Shown: positions 27,565 through 35,507, counted from the first letter of the stretch. The stretch is DNA of 35,507 bases from Betaproteobacteria bacterium HGW-Betaproteobacteria-1 (GCA_002842435.1 PHCX01000009.1:1-35507); one strand, 5' to 3'. Numbers and translations are program-made. Notes: generated from the letters alone by a model not told the origin.

Positions 27565-28152
27565 TTGGGTGAGATTGGCAAATGGTACGGTGGTGGAACC
27601 CCATCGAAAGGGCGGACAGATTATTGGGCTAATGGCACGATCCCATGGGTTTCACCGAAAGATATGGGGCAACCAATCATCGATTCTGCTGAAGATTACA
27701 TTACCGAAATCGCGATCAAGGAGTCCTCTACAAAACTGGTCCCGCCAAACTCGGTTGCGCTTGTTGTGAGATCCAGCATTCTTGATAAGTTTCTTCCCTC
27801 TGCACTGATCTCAGTCCCCGTTGCTCTTAATCAAGATATGAAAGCGGTCATTACTCAGGAAGGAGTTATGCCCGGCTTTATCGCGCATCTACTACGTTCA
27901 AAAGGCCCAGATATTTTGCGTTCTGCTCGCAAGACTGGTGGGTCTGTTGCTTCTATTGACAGTGGCAAATTGTTTTCTTTTCGAGTTCCTATCCCACCCA
28001 TCGAAGAACAACAACGCATCGTCGCCATCCTCGACAAGTTCGACGCACTGGTCAACGACCTCTCCAGCGGATTGCCCGCCGAGATCAAGGCGCGCCACCA
28101 GCAATATGAGTATTACCGCGATCGGCTACTGAGCTTCCGGGAGGCCGCATGA
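27565..28152 (+). CDS. HsdS specificity subunit, C-terminal half
   Basis: The 195-codon frame holds a second target-recognition domain (GEIGKWYGGGTPSKGR onward) and the distal conserved region (EEQQRIVAILDKFDALVND to QYEYYRDRLLSF). From memory it resembles the second recognition domain of EcoR124I closely; an alignment is needed. A TTG at 27565, preceded by AGGTGG, could start it as an independent half-subunit after the upstream stop. Otherwise it is translated only when the GCAA repeat puts it in frame. It overlaps hsdR by four bases (ATGA). It lacks the first recognition domain and is not a normal full gene on its own. Confidence 0.85.
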   Translation: MGEIGKWYGGGTPSKGRTDYWANGTIPWVSPKDMGQPIIDSAEDYITEIAIKESSTKLVPPNSVALVVRSSILDKFLPSALISVPVALNQDMKAVITQEGVMPGFIAHLLRSKGPDILRSARKTGGSVASIDSGKLFSFRVPIPPIEEQQRIVAILDKFDALVNDLSSGLPAEIKARHQQYEYYRDRLLSFREAA

Positions 28153-31100
28153 GCGAAGACCTCAAATCCCACCGCTACGAACCCATCGCGCTTTCCAGCG
28201 AAAGCACGGTTGTGGCCGAGTTTGTGCCCGAGCTGGGTGTCCGCGAAGCGGCCTACCAGAGCGAGGCGGCGCTGGAGCGGGACTTTATCGCTCAGTTGCA
28301 AAAGCAGGCCTACGACTACCTGCCGCTCACCTCGGAAGCCGCGCTGGTCGCCAACCTGCGCCTGCAACTGGAGGCGCTGAACAAGATCGCGTTTTCCGAT
28401 GCCGAATGGCAGCGCTTTTTCAGCCACTGTATTGCTGGTGCCAATGATGGCATGGTGGAAAAAACCGCGCGCCTTCAGGAAGACCACGTGCAACTGCTCA
28501 AGCGCGACGACGGTAGCAGCAAGAACATTTACCTCATCGACAAACAGAACATTCACAACAACCGCTTGCAGGTGATCAACCAGTACGAGGCAGAAGGTGC
28601 GCGTGCCACCCGTTTTGATGTCACCATTCTGGTCAACGGCCTGCCTATGGTGCATGTGGAATTAAAGCGCCGGGGCGTGGACATCCGCGAGGCCTTCAAC
28701 CAGATCAACCGCTACCAGCGCGACAGCTTCTGGGCCGGATCGGGCCTGTTCGAGTATGTGCAGTTGTTTGTGATCAGCAACGGCACCCTGACCAAGTACT
28801 ACAGCAACACGGTGCGCGATGGCCATTTGGCCGAGCAGCGCAGCAAACGCGGCAAGAGCAAGACCTCCAACAGTTTTGCCTTTACCAGTTGGTGGGCCGA
28901 TGCCAAAAACCGGCCCATCACCGAGCTGGATGGCTTTACCAAAACCTTCTTTGCCAAGCACTCGCTGCTGAACATCCTTACCAAATATTGCGTGTTCGAT
29001 GTAGACCGCAAGCTGCTGGTGATGCGGCCTTATCAGATTGTCGCGGCGGAGCAAATTTTGCAGCGTATCGCCACCAGCACCAACCACAAACAACTCGGCA
29101 GCCTCGCGGCGGGCGGCTACATCTGGCACACCACCGGCAGCGGCAAGACGCTGACCAGCTTCAAGGCGGCGCAACTGGCGCGCGGCCTGGCCGGTGTAGA
29201 CAAGGTGCTGTTTGTGGTGGATCGCAAGGACCTGGACTACCAGACCATGCGCGAATACGAGCGCTTCGAGAAGGGTGCTGCCAATTCCAACACCTCAACG
29301 AGCGTGCTGCAAAAGCAGCTGGAAGACCCCAACGCCCGCATCATCATCACCACCATCCAGAAGCTCAGCCGCTTTGTGGCCACGAACAAAACGCACCCGG
29401 TGTATCAGGCGCATGTGGTGGTGATTTTCGATGAATGCCACCGTAGCCAGTTCGGTGATATGCACAGCGAAATCACCCGGGTGTTCAAGCGCTACCACCT
29501 TTTCGGCTTCACCGGCACACCGATCTTTGCCGACAACGCCGGTACCAGCGGCAACCCTTTGCGGCGCACCACAGCTCAAGCCTTTGGCGACAAGCTGCAT
29601 ACTTATACGATTGTCGATGCCATCAACGACAAGAATGTGCTGCCTTTCCGCATCGACTACATCAACACGATTAAGGCATCAGCTACCATCAAGGATAAAA
29701 AGGTGCCTGCCATCGATACTGAACAGGCGCTGCTAGCGCCTGCGCGCATCACGCAGGTCGTCGGCTATATTCGTGAACATTTCGACCAAAAAACCAAGCG
29801 CAGCGCTAGCTATCGCCATGACGGCAAACGGCTGACCGGATTCAACTCATTGTTTGCCGCGGCTTCTATTGAAGCTGCGAAACGCTATTACACCGAGTTC
29901 ACCCTGCAACAGAAAGACCTGCCACCGGCGCAACGTCTCAAAATTGGTCTGATATACAGTTTTGCCGCGAATGAGGAAGACACCGACGGCTTGTTGAACG
30001 AGGAAGAGTTCGAAACAGAAGCGCTGGACCAAAGCTCACGCGATTTTCTGGATGGCGCAATTGCTGGCTACAACATGATGTTCGGCACTAGTTTCGATAC
30101 CTCCTCCGACAAGTTCCAGAACTATTACAAGGATTTATCGGAACGTCTGAAAAAACGCGAGCTGGACTTGGTGATCGTGGTCAACATGTTCCTGACCGGC
30201 TTTGATGCCACCACACTAAACACGCTCTGGGTGGACAAGAATCTGCGCGCGCACGGCCTGATTCAGGCCTATTCGCGCACCAACCGCATTCTCAACTCGG
30301 TCAAGACTTACGGCAATATCGTTTCCTTCCGCGATCTCGAAAAGGAAACCAACGATGCCCTGGCGCTGTTTGGTAACAAGGATGCAAAGGGCATTGTGCT
30401 GCTCAAGCCTTATGCCGATTATTACGCTGAGTATCAAAGCAAGATTGCCGAACTGGTTGGCGGGTTTCCTCTAGGGCAACCCATCGTTGGCGAAAGCGCA
30501 CAGAAAGCCTTTATCAAACTGTTCGGCAGCATCCTGCGACTGAAAAACATCCTCACGGCTTTCGATGATTTTGCCGGTAATGAAATTCTCAGCGAGCGTG
30601 ATTTTCAGGATTACCAGAGCCTGTATCTGAACCTGTATGCTGAATTCCGCAACACATCGGAAGCGGATAAGGAATCCATTAACGATGATGTAGTATTCGA
30701 AATCGAGCTGATCAAGCAGGTCGAAATCAACGTGGATTACATTCTGATGCTGGTCGAGAAATACCTGAAGACCAAAGGCAGCGGAGCGGACAAGGAAATC
30801 CGTGCGACTATCGAACGGGCCATCAACGCCAGCCCGAGCTTGCGCAACAAGAAAGACCTAATCGTACAATTCGTGGATTCTGTTTCCGCAACTGCCAAGG
30901 TCGATGTGGAATGGCAAGCTTTCATTTCAGCCAAAAAAATCGAGGAACTGGATCGCATCATTGTCGACGAAGGTTTGGATGCCAATGCAACCAAGATTTT
31001 TATCGATAATGCTTTCCGCGATGGCGCAATCCCGGCTACTGGCACCGCCATCACGAAAATTCTGCCGCCTGTTTCTAGATTCGCCAAAAACAACGGCCAT

Positions 31101-31169
31101 TCAATCAAAAAACAAACCGTGCTGAACAAACTCGCTACATTCTTCGAACGCTATTTTGGCCTGGTCTGA
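28149..31169 (+). CDS. hsdR: Type I restriction endonuclease HsdR
   Basis: HsdR is the motor and nuclease subunit that translocates DNA and cuts away from the site when it is unmethylated. The 1006-residue protein has a PD-(D/E)XK nuclease at the N-terminus (D157, E171, K173, close to the EcoR124I positions), then a superfamily 2 motor with Walker A TTGSGKT (K333), DECH (D428), GFTGTP and a late QAYSRTNR, then a helical C-terminal domain. No frameshift or internal stop is seen, so restriction should work if HsdS supplies specificity. Length fits the EcoR124 type. It is convergent with relA, with a 35-bp gap lacking a hairpin. Confidence 0.96.
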   Translation: MSEDLKSHRYEPIALSSESTVVAEFVPELGVREAAYQSEAALERDFIAQLQKQAYDYLPLTSEAALVANLRLQLEALNKIAFSDAEWQRFFSHCIAGANDGMVEKTARLQEDHVQLLKRDDGSSKNIYLIDKQNIHNNRLQVINQYEAEGARATRFDVTILVNGLPMVHVELKRRGVDIREAFNQINRYQRDSFWAGSGLFEYVQLFVISNGTLTKYYSNTVRDGHLAEQRSKRGKSKTSNSFAFTSWWADAKNRPITELDGFTKTFFAKHSLLNILTKYCVFDVDRKLLVMRPYQIVAAEQILQRIATSTNHKQLGSLAAGGYIWHTTGSGKTLTSFKAAQLARGLAGVDKVLFVVDRKDLDYQTMREYERFEKGAANSNTSTSVLQKQLEDPNARIIITTIQKLSRFVATNKTHPVYQAHVVVIFDECHRSQFGDMHSEITRVFKRYHLFGFTGTPIFADNAGTSGNPLRRTTAQAFGDKLHTYTIVDAINDKNVLPFRIDYINTIKASATIKDKKVPAIDTEQALLAPARITQVVGYIREHFDQKTKRSASYRHDGKRLTGFNSLFAAASIEAAKRYYTEFTLQQKDLPPAQRLKIGLIYSFAANEEDTDGLLNEEEFETEALDQSSRDFLDGAIAGYNMMFGTSFDTSSDKFQNYYKDLSERLKKRELDLVIVVNMFLTGFDATTLNTLWVDKNLRAHGLIQAYSRTNRILNSVKTYGNIVSFRDLEKETNDALALFGNKDAKGIVLLKPYADYYAEYQSKIAELVGGFPLGQPIVGESAQKAFIKLFGSILRLKNILTAFDDFAGNEILSERDFQDYQSLYLNLYAEFRNTSEADKESINDDVVFEIELIKQVEINVDYILMLVEKYLKTKGSGADKEIRATIERAINASPSLRNKKDLIVQFVDSVSATAKVDVEWQAFISAKKIEELDRIIVDEGLDANATKIFIDNAFRDGAIPATGTAITKILPPVSRFAKNNGHSIKKQTVLNKLATFFERYFGLV

Positions 31170-31204
31170 GTGCCAGCAAGCGCCCAGTCCTTCATCGCTT
31201 CTAC

Positions 31205-33436
31205 TCAAACTTTACGCCGCGCAACGGCAACACCCGGTACCTGCTTGATTAATGCCAGCAACCGGTTGAGCTGATCCAGATTGGTGATTTCAACTGAGAA
31301 CTGCATTCTGGCCTGCTGGTTACGGCTGACGGTGTTGACCTTGGTCACGTTGATTCTTTCGCGGGCGAACAGGTCGCTGATATCGCGTAGCAGGGCCTGA
31401 CGGTCGTAGGCTTCGATTTCGATATCGACATCGGTCCGGCTGGTGCTGCTGCTTCCCCATTGCGCGTGCAGCAATCGACCCTGCCTTGCAGCATCAAGCC
31501 GCGCGATGAATGCGCAACTGCGGCGATGGATGGTGACGCCGCGACCACGCGTGACAAAGCCGACGATTGCTTCTGGCGGGGCCGGTTTGCAACATTTGGC
31601 CAGATTGGTCAGCACGTTTCCGACGCCTTCGATGATGATGCCGGGCGATGATTTTGCCGTGCCGGCGGGCGGGCTGAAGAGGGGCTGCTTGCTGTCTTCT
31701 TCTACCTCAGGCGCATGCTCTTCACGCAATGCCTGCTCGATCTGGTGTTCTGTCACCTCATTACGACCGGTCGCGGCGAGAAATTCCTCCAGTTTGTTAA
31801 AGTGGAATTTCTGCGCGATTTTTTCCTGGTTGACGATGCCGGCCGCCAGGCCGAGCCGGTGCATTTCCCGGTCGAGCTTGTTGCGACCCAGTGCGACGTC
31901 TTCCTCGAAATGCTCAAGCTTGAACCAGTTTCTGACCTTGGCCCGTGCACGTGGGCTGTGCAGATACCCGAGCGATGGGGTAAGCCAATCTCGGCTGGGC
32001 GCGCCCTGTTTGGCGGTAAGGATCTCCACGCGCTGGCCGTTTTGCAGTTTGTAATTGAGCGGCACGATATTGCCATCGACCTTGGCGCCACGCGTACGGT
32101 GGCCGAGATCGGTATGCAGAGTGTAGGCAAAATCCACCGGGGTTGCGCCTTGTGGCAGATCGACCACCTTGCCTTGCGGGGTCAGCACATAGACCTTGTC
32201 CTGTATCAGCGCATTGCTGAACTGCTCCAGCAGGTTGCCGTTATCCGAGACCTCGTCCTTCCAGGCCAGAATTTGCCGCAGCCAGGCGATCTTCTCGTCA
32301 AATTTCGCGTCGGATTTGCCGCCTTCCTTGTAGCGCCAGTGCGCAGCCACGCCAAGTTCGGAATCATGATGCATCTCATGGGTGCGGATCTGCACCTCAA
32401 GCGCCAAGCCCTGGGGACCGATAACCGCCGTATGCAAGGATCGATAATTGTTGCTCTTGGGGCGGGCGATGTAATCATCGAACTCCCCGGGGATGGGCTG
32501 CCACAGGCTGTGTATGAGGCCCAGCGCTGTATAGCAATCCTTGATGTCATCCACATGGATGCGGACGGCACGCACGTCGTAGAGCTCATTGAACTCCAGA
32601 TTCTTGCGCCGCATTTTGTTAATGATGCTGTAGATGTGTTTGGGCCGGCCGCTGACCTCGGCTTTGACGCCTGCCAGCTTCAATTCCTGCTGCAGCTGCA
32701 GAATAACATCGGCGATGTACTGCTCGCGATCTACACGCTTTGCATCGAGCAGGCTTGCCACTTCCTTGTAGAGTTGCGGTTCGAGAAAACGCAACGACAG
32801 ATCTTCGAGCTCCCACTTCAATTGCCAGACGCCGAGGCGGTTGGCCAGAGGCGCAAAGATGCCCTGCGTCTCCCGCGCGATCTGCTGCTGCATCTCCACT
32901 GGCGCGGCCGACAGATTGCGCATGGTCTGGGTGCGCTCGGCAAGTTTGATCAATACCACACGGATATCTTCCGCCATGGCCAACAGCATTTTTCGCAGTT
33001 GTTCTATCTGCTGACCGTCATCCTGGCTTTTCCGGTTCGGCTTGTGCAAGCCGGCCATCTCGCTGAATTCACGTATCTGCTCCATACGCGAAAGCCCTTC
33101 CACCAGACCGGCGATTGACGCACCGAAGCGGGTTTCCAGCACCGGCTGCCAATCCTCAAGATAGGCGGGCACCGCATGCAGCAATGTCGCCGCGATGGTT
33201 TCATGGTCCATATGCATGCCGAGTAAAATCGATGCAGCATCCAGCGCATGATCGATCAAGCGCATGCCAGTCAGTTCAACGTGACCGATATAAAGTTCTC
33301 GGGAAAATTCAAACGCCTGATGCAGCGTTTCAATCTGTTCCGGCGTGTAGCGGCCGGAGAGTGCATCAAACCATGACGAAGCCTGGTTGATGGCCTGGGA
33401 TTTCAGAGCAGGGGCGGTGTGTTCAACGGAAACCAT
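31205..33436 (-). CDS. relA: (p)ppGpp synthetase RelA
   Basis: RelA makes (p)ppGpp when uncharged tRNA stalls ribosomes. The 743-residue protein has the RSH layout, but the HD hydrolase motif is broken: the site equivalent to HDxxED reads LLHAVPAYLEDW, so it should not degrade the alarmone. The synthetase shows RIHVDD (acidic RelA form), NYRSLHTAV and EVQIRTHEMH, followed by TGS and C-terminal zinc-finger/ACT regions with the CCKPAPPEAIVGF motif. The start at 33436 lacks a clear ribosome site. It is separated from hemW by the R-M locus, which looks inserted between two chromosomal genes. Confidence 0.96.
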   Translation of the reverse strand: MVSVEHTAPALKSQAINQASSWFDALSGRYTPEQIETLHQAFEFSRELYIGHVELTGMRLIDHALDAASILLGMHMDHETIAATLLHAVPAYLEDWQPVLETRFGASIAGLVEGLSRMEQIREFSEMAGLHKPNRKSQDDGQQIEQLRKMLLAMAEDIRVVLIKLAERTQTMRNLSAAPVEMQQQIARETQGIFAPLANRLGVWQLKWELEDLSLRFLEPQLYKEVASLLDAKRVDREQYIADVILQLQQELKLAGVKAEVSGRPKHIYSIINKMRRKNLEFNELYDVRAVRIHVDDIKDCYTALGLIHSLWQPIPGEFDDYIARPKSNNYRSLHTAVIGPQGLALEVQIRTHEMHHDSELGVAAHWRYKEGGKSDAKFDEKIAWLRQILAWKDEVSDNGNLLEQFSNALIQDKVYVLTPQGKVVDLPQGATPVDFAYTLHTDLGHRTRGAKVDGNIVPLNYKLQNGQRVEILTAKQGAPSRDWLTPSLGYLHSPRARAKVRNWFKLEHFEEDVALGRNKLDREMHRLGLAAGIVNQEKIAQKFHFNKLEEFLAATGRNEVTEHQIEQALREEHAPEVEEDSKQPLFSPPAGTAKSSPGIIIEGVGNVLTNLAKCCKPAPPEAIVGFVTRGRGVTIHRRSCAFIARLDAARQGRLLHAQWGSSSTSRTDVDIEIEAYDRQALLRDISDLFARERINVTKVNTVSRNQQARMQFSVEITNLDQLNRLLALIKQVPGVAVARRKV

Positions 33437-33530
33437 GCAACATTATTGCACCAATGCCTGCGAGCTTGAATACGAACTATTGTTTAAAAAAACGCTTCAA
33501 GACAGAACAACATTCATATGTTTTGTTGCA

Positions 33531-35045
33531 TCAAGACATTAACGGCTCATAAACCACAAACATCATGGTCAGCAGGGATGTCATCAAAGCACGCTTGAAA
33601 CGCTTAAGGCCGCTTGTCAGTTCCGTCTGGTTAAGATTCGCAAACCCGAGCCGCACTGCCTGAACATCGCTTTTATCCGGACTGTACTCGCTACCTTGCG
33701 AAAACTTCACTTTCTCTTCCAAAGCATGCCGTGCCAGAGCTTGCATATCCACCGGCTGGCGGAAACGCAACCAGTAGGCCAGACCTCCCCTCGGCATATC
33801 GAAATCCACTTGCTGACCCAACTCCTGCCGTAACAGTTCCTGCATGAGTTGTCGTCTTTCAGCAAAGACCCTGCCAAGTTTGCGCCGCTGCCTCTGAATT
33901 TCACCTGAGGCAATCAGTTCTGCAACGGCATATTCGAATAGCTGCTTGTTTTGGCAATCGATCAGTTTTTTCTCCGCCTTGCATTGGGCTATCAGGTCGC
34001 GTCCGCCAATCAGGTAGGATATCTGCAGTGCCGGTGAAAGCACGCTGCTCAGTGAGCCCAGATAGATTGTCCGCTCGGAGTTATCCAGACTGGCGATGGG
34101 AAAGGGCAATGTTTCATCGAAATATGACTCGTGTTCGCGATCATCTTCAATGATATAAAAGTCATGCAATTCAGCCAGCCGGTATAACTCTTGCCTGCGC
34201 TCCTGCGACATCATCACCGTGGTCGGGAACTGGTGTTGCGGCGTCACATAGACGGCACGGATTTTCTGCTCGCTGGCGAGGCTCGCGATCTGTTCGATAT
34301 CCAGACCATGCCGGTCGATATCCACATATTCCAGCCTCGCTCCGCAGGACTCAAACGCCTGTCGCGACAAAGGATTGGAAAGGCGTTCGAACACCACACA
34401 ATCGCCCGGCCGGCCCAGCACGCGGGCCAGAATAAAAATCGCCATCTGACTACTCGACAGCACACAAACCTGCTCGGCATCAATCCGAAAGTTCTTCTCC
34501 ATATTGACCATGGCTGCTATGGCACTACGTAATGCCTGATAGCCCTGAGGGTTATTAAGCTGGTGGTTGGAGCGCGTGGCGACCAGCAATGCCTTGCGGA
34601 ACGCTCTGGCAAAAGTCTCCAGCGGGGTCAGCCGGTTATCAGCAGTGGCTTCGGTGAAATCAACCCATGATGCCTGTCTGAAATGTTCAATTTCGGCATC
34701 CATCAATGGCCGTGTGTGAGCAAGAGACTCTTTTTCATCCTCTGCCAAACGCGATTGTGCGTTAAAGCCGGGTATGCTGCCCAGGTTTTCTGCAACAAAG
34801 GTGCCTCTTCTTTTCTCCGTGGCCAGCCAGCCCTGTGAAATCAGCTCTTCATACGCCAATACCGTGGTTTTTCTATTGACGTTAAGCGTCCTGGCCAATT
34901 CACGAGTGCCCGGCATGACGGAAGAGGGCGGCAGCCTGCCGGTTTGAATCTCATCAATAATCTTTTGTGCAATCTGTAAATAAATTGCCTGATCCGCGTC
35001 TTTCTGTAATTCCAGTTTTAGATTCCATGGTCGTAACATTGTCAT
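33531..35045 (-). CDS. MocR/GabR-type regulator lacking the PLP lysine
   Basis: The 504-residue protein has an N-terminal GntR-type winged helix (about 20-85: IYLQIAQKIIDEIQTGRL, LARTLNVNRKT) joined to a fold-type I aminotransferase-like domain (HQFPTTVMM, IIEDDREHE, RLGFANL). In MocR proteins a lysine in the segment GTFSKTLSPA binds pyridoxal phosphate. Here the segment is GSLSSVLSPALQ, with Ser334 in place of Lys (codon 34044-34046), and the usual Tyr after EDD is Arg. The effector domain is thus unlikely to form the internal aldimine. It is divergent from the gene at 35412, with operator-like repeats between them, so that gene is the likely target. An ATG two codons downstream is an alternative start. 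Confidence 0.9.
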   Translation of the reverse strand: MTMLRPWNLKLELQKDADQAIYLQIAQKIIDEIQTGRLPPSSVMPGTRELARTLNVNRKTTVLAYEELISQGWLATEKRRGTFVAENLGSIPGFNAQSRLAEDEKESLAHTRPLMDAEIEHFRQASWVDFTEATADNRLTPLETFARAFRKALLVATRSNHQLNNPQGYQALRSAIAAMVNMEKNFRIDAEQVCVLSSSQMAIFILARVLGRPGDCVVFERLSNPLSRQAFESCGARLEYVDIDRHGLDIEQIASLASEQKIRAVYVTPQHQFPTTVMMSQERRQELYRLAELHDFYIIEDDREHESYFDETLPFPIASLDNSERTIYLGSLSSVLSPALQISYLIGGRDLIAQCKAEKKLIDCQNKQLFEYAVAELIASGEIQRQRRKLGRVFAERRQLMQELLRQELGQQVDFDMPRGGLAYWLRFRQPVDMQALARHALEEKVKFSQGSEYSPDKSDVQAVRLGFANLNQTELTSGLKRFKRALMTSLLTMMFVVYEPLMS

Positions 35046-35411
35046 CTAATCCTAACCCTGAATATGAACTTTTAAGTACTCGGGAATATGTCCATCAACA
35101 ACACTGATTTGAACGGCCTGCCTAGCTTGATATAACCAGGCTCTAAATCATTACATTCAAGTCAGCCTGTAATTACACGGTTAATTTAACTGACTATATT
35201 TATAGCATGAAAGTTCTGGCCCATGCTTTTGAATAAGAACTGGACCATCTGGACCATCAAAGTTTATAAATCTGGATGATTATTGTTCGTTAACATTTAG
35301 TTACAGTTTGTGACCTGATGTTAACAAGTCTGTTTCATCAGAAGCGGGTTGTCAAAGTTTCTGGGCAATCCTGCTTTAAGTAATCAAACCAAATATATTG
35401 GAGATTCTAAA
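35046..35411. other. Regulatory intergenic region
   Basis: This 366-bp A/T-rich stretch between the divergent MocR gene and the secreted-protein gene contains no convincing ORF or RNA gene. It holds the CTGGACCAT tandem repeat (35240-35257), two related single copies, and an inverted repeat GTTAACAT/ATGTTAAC (35289-35296 and 35318-35325). Promoter boxes are not clear. Confidence 0.7.
35240..35257 (+). promoter_or_regulatory. Putative MocR operator, tandem CTGGACCAT
   Basis: Two perfect, abutting copies of CTGGACCAT occur here. Related copies CTGGCCCAT at 35216-35224 and CTGGATGAT at 35272-35280 flank them at nearly equal distance. The MocR-family regulator TauR is known to bind direct repeats of CTGGAC[T/C]TAA, a close match, so this is the likely site of the adjacent regulator. 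The assignment is inference. Confidence 0.6.
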
Positions 35412-35507
35412 ATGGAGATGAGCAAACTCAAGCTGGCTCTCGGTCTGGCTCTCGGTGCATCAATGGCTATGCCTATGGTTGCATCCGCTGCTGCTGACCA
35501 AGAAGCC
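35412..35507 (+). CDS. Exported protein, 5' fragment only
   Basis: The first 32 codons run off the window. They encode a typical Sec signal peptide: a lysine near the start (MSKLKLALGLALG), a hydrophobic core and a probable cut after ASA in VASAAADQ. GGAG at 35400-35403 is 8 bp before the ATG at 35412; a second ATG two codons on is possible. The mature protein is not visible and no function can be assigned. It is divergent from the MocR-type regulator and probably controlled by it. Confidence 0.8.
   Translation, partial: MEMSKLKLALGLALGASMAMPMVASAAADQEA

Noticed and set aside
31715..33118. 467-codon open frame opposite relA
   Set aside because: It mirrors the antisense frame opposite spoT because the two genes are homologous; no independent coding evidence.
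35369..35384. Possible sigma-54 promoter (CTGGGCAATCCTGC) before the exported-protein gene
   Set aside because: The spacing between GG and GC is 8 instead of 10, and the -24 box is poor.
1..35507. CRISPR array, prophage, integrase, insertion sequence or tRNA gene
   Set aside because: None seen. The only short tandem repeats are the two in hsdS, the 12-bp pair near yicC and the operator-like pair at 35240.

Overview
The window is a chromosomal segment of a Gram-negative bacterium, most likely a betaproteobacterium and probably of the Nitrosomonadales (a Methylophilaceae-like relative is my guess). The inference rests on gene order and protein sequence: tyrS beside an rRNA operon, rplM-rpsI, argC, bactofilin, erpA, a FimV-type protein, and the run yicC, TerC-like gene, gmk, rpoZ, spoT, ridA, recG, ubiC, ubiA. 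I did no database search.

Layout. (1) 1-308: leader and tandem promoters of an rRNA operon that runs leftward out of the window. (2) 309-5421: tyrS (-), then an M23 endopeptidase, anmK and citrate synthase (+). (3) 5464-9109: a bidirectional terminator, then leftward rplM-rpsI and argC, DUF6776-like, bactofilin, erpA. (4) 9514-11400: fimV-like gene (+). (5) 11418-20428: a long leftward block with ubiquinone synthesis (ubiC, ubiA), recG, ridA, the bifunctional (p)ppGpp enzyme spoT, rpoZ, gmk, a TerC-family membrane protein and yicC. (6) 20579-25087: rightward Ser/Thr kinase and PP2C phosphatase pair, then rph, rdgB, hemW. (7) 25272-31169: a complete type I restriction-modification locus hsdM-hsdS-hsdS'-hsdR. 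(8) 31205-33436: relA (-). (9) 33531-35045: a MocR-type regulator (-), divergent from a secreted-protein gene that starts at 35412 and is cut by the window edge.

The most interesting system is the type I R-M locus. Its specificity gene is split in two by a (GCAA)6 tetranucleotide repeat. One added unit, or two lost units, fuses both halves into a normal two-domain HsdS of about 430 residues; the present copy number gives a half-length subunit. The central helix of the same gene also carries four tandem 12-bp units, as in the EcoR124 family, where unit number sets the spacing of the DNA target. The locus therefore looks like a double switch, with frame controlling which recognition domains are joined and helix repeats controlling their spacing.

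A second point of interest is the MocR regulator. It lacks the lysine that normally binds pyridoxal phosphate, and beside it lies a tandem CTGGACCAT repeat that resembles known MocR operators. The rest is largely housekeeping. Two stringent-response enzymes (SpoT and a RelA with a broken hydrolase domain), the omega subunit of RNA polymerase, and rRNA promoters with G+C-rich discriminators all occur within 34 kb.
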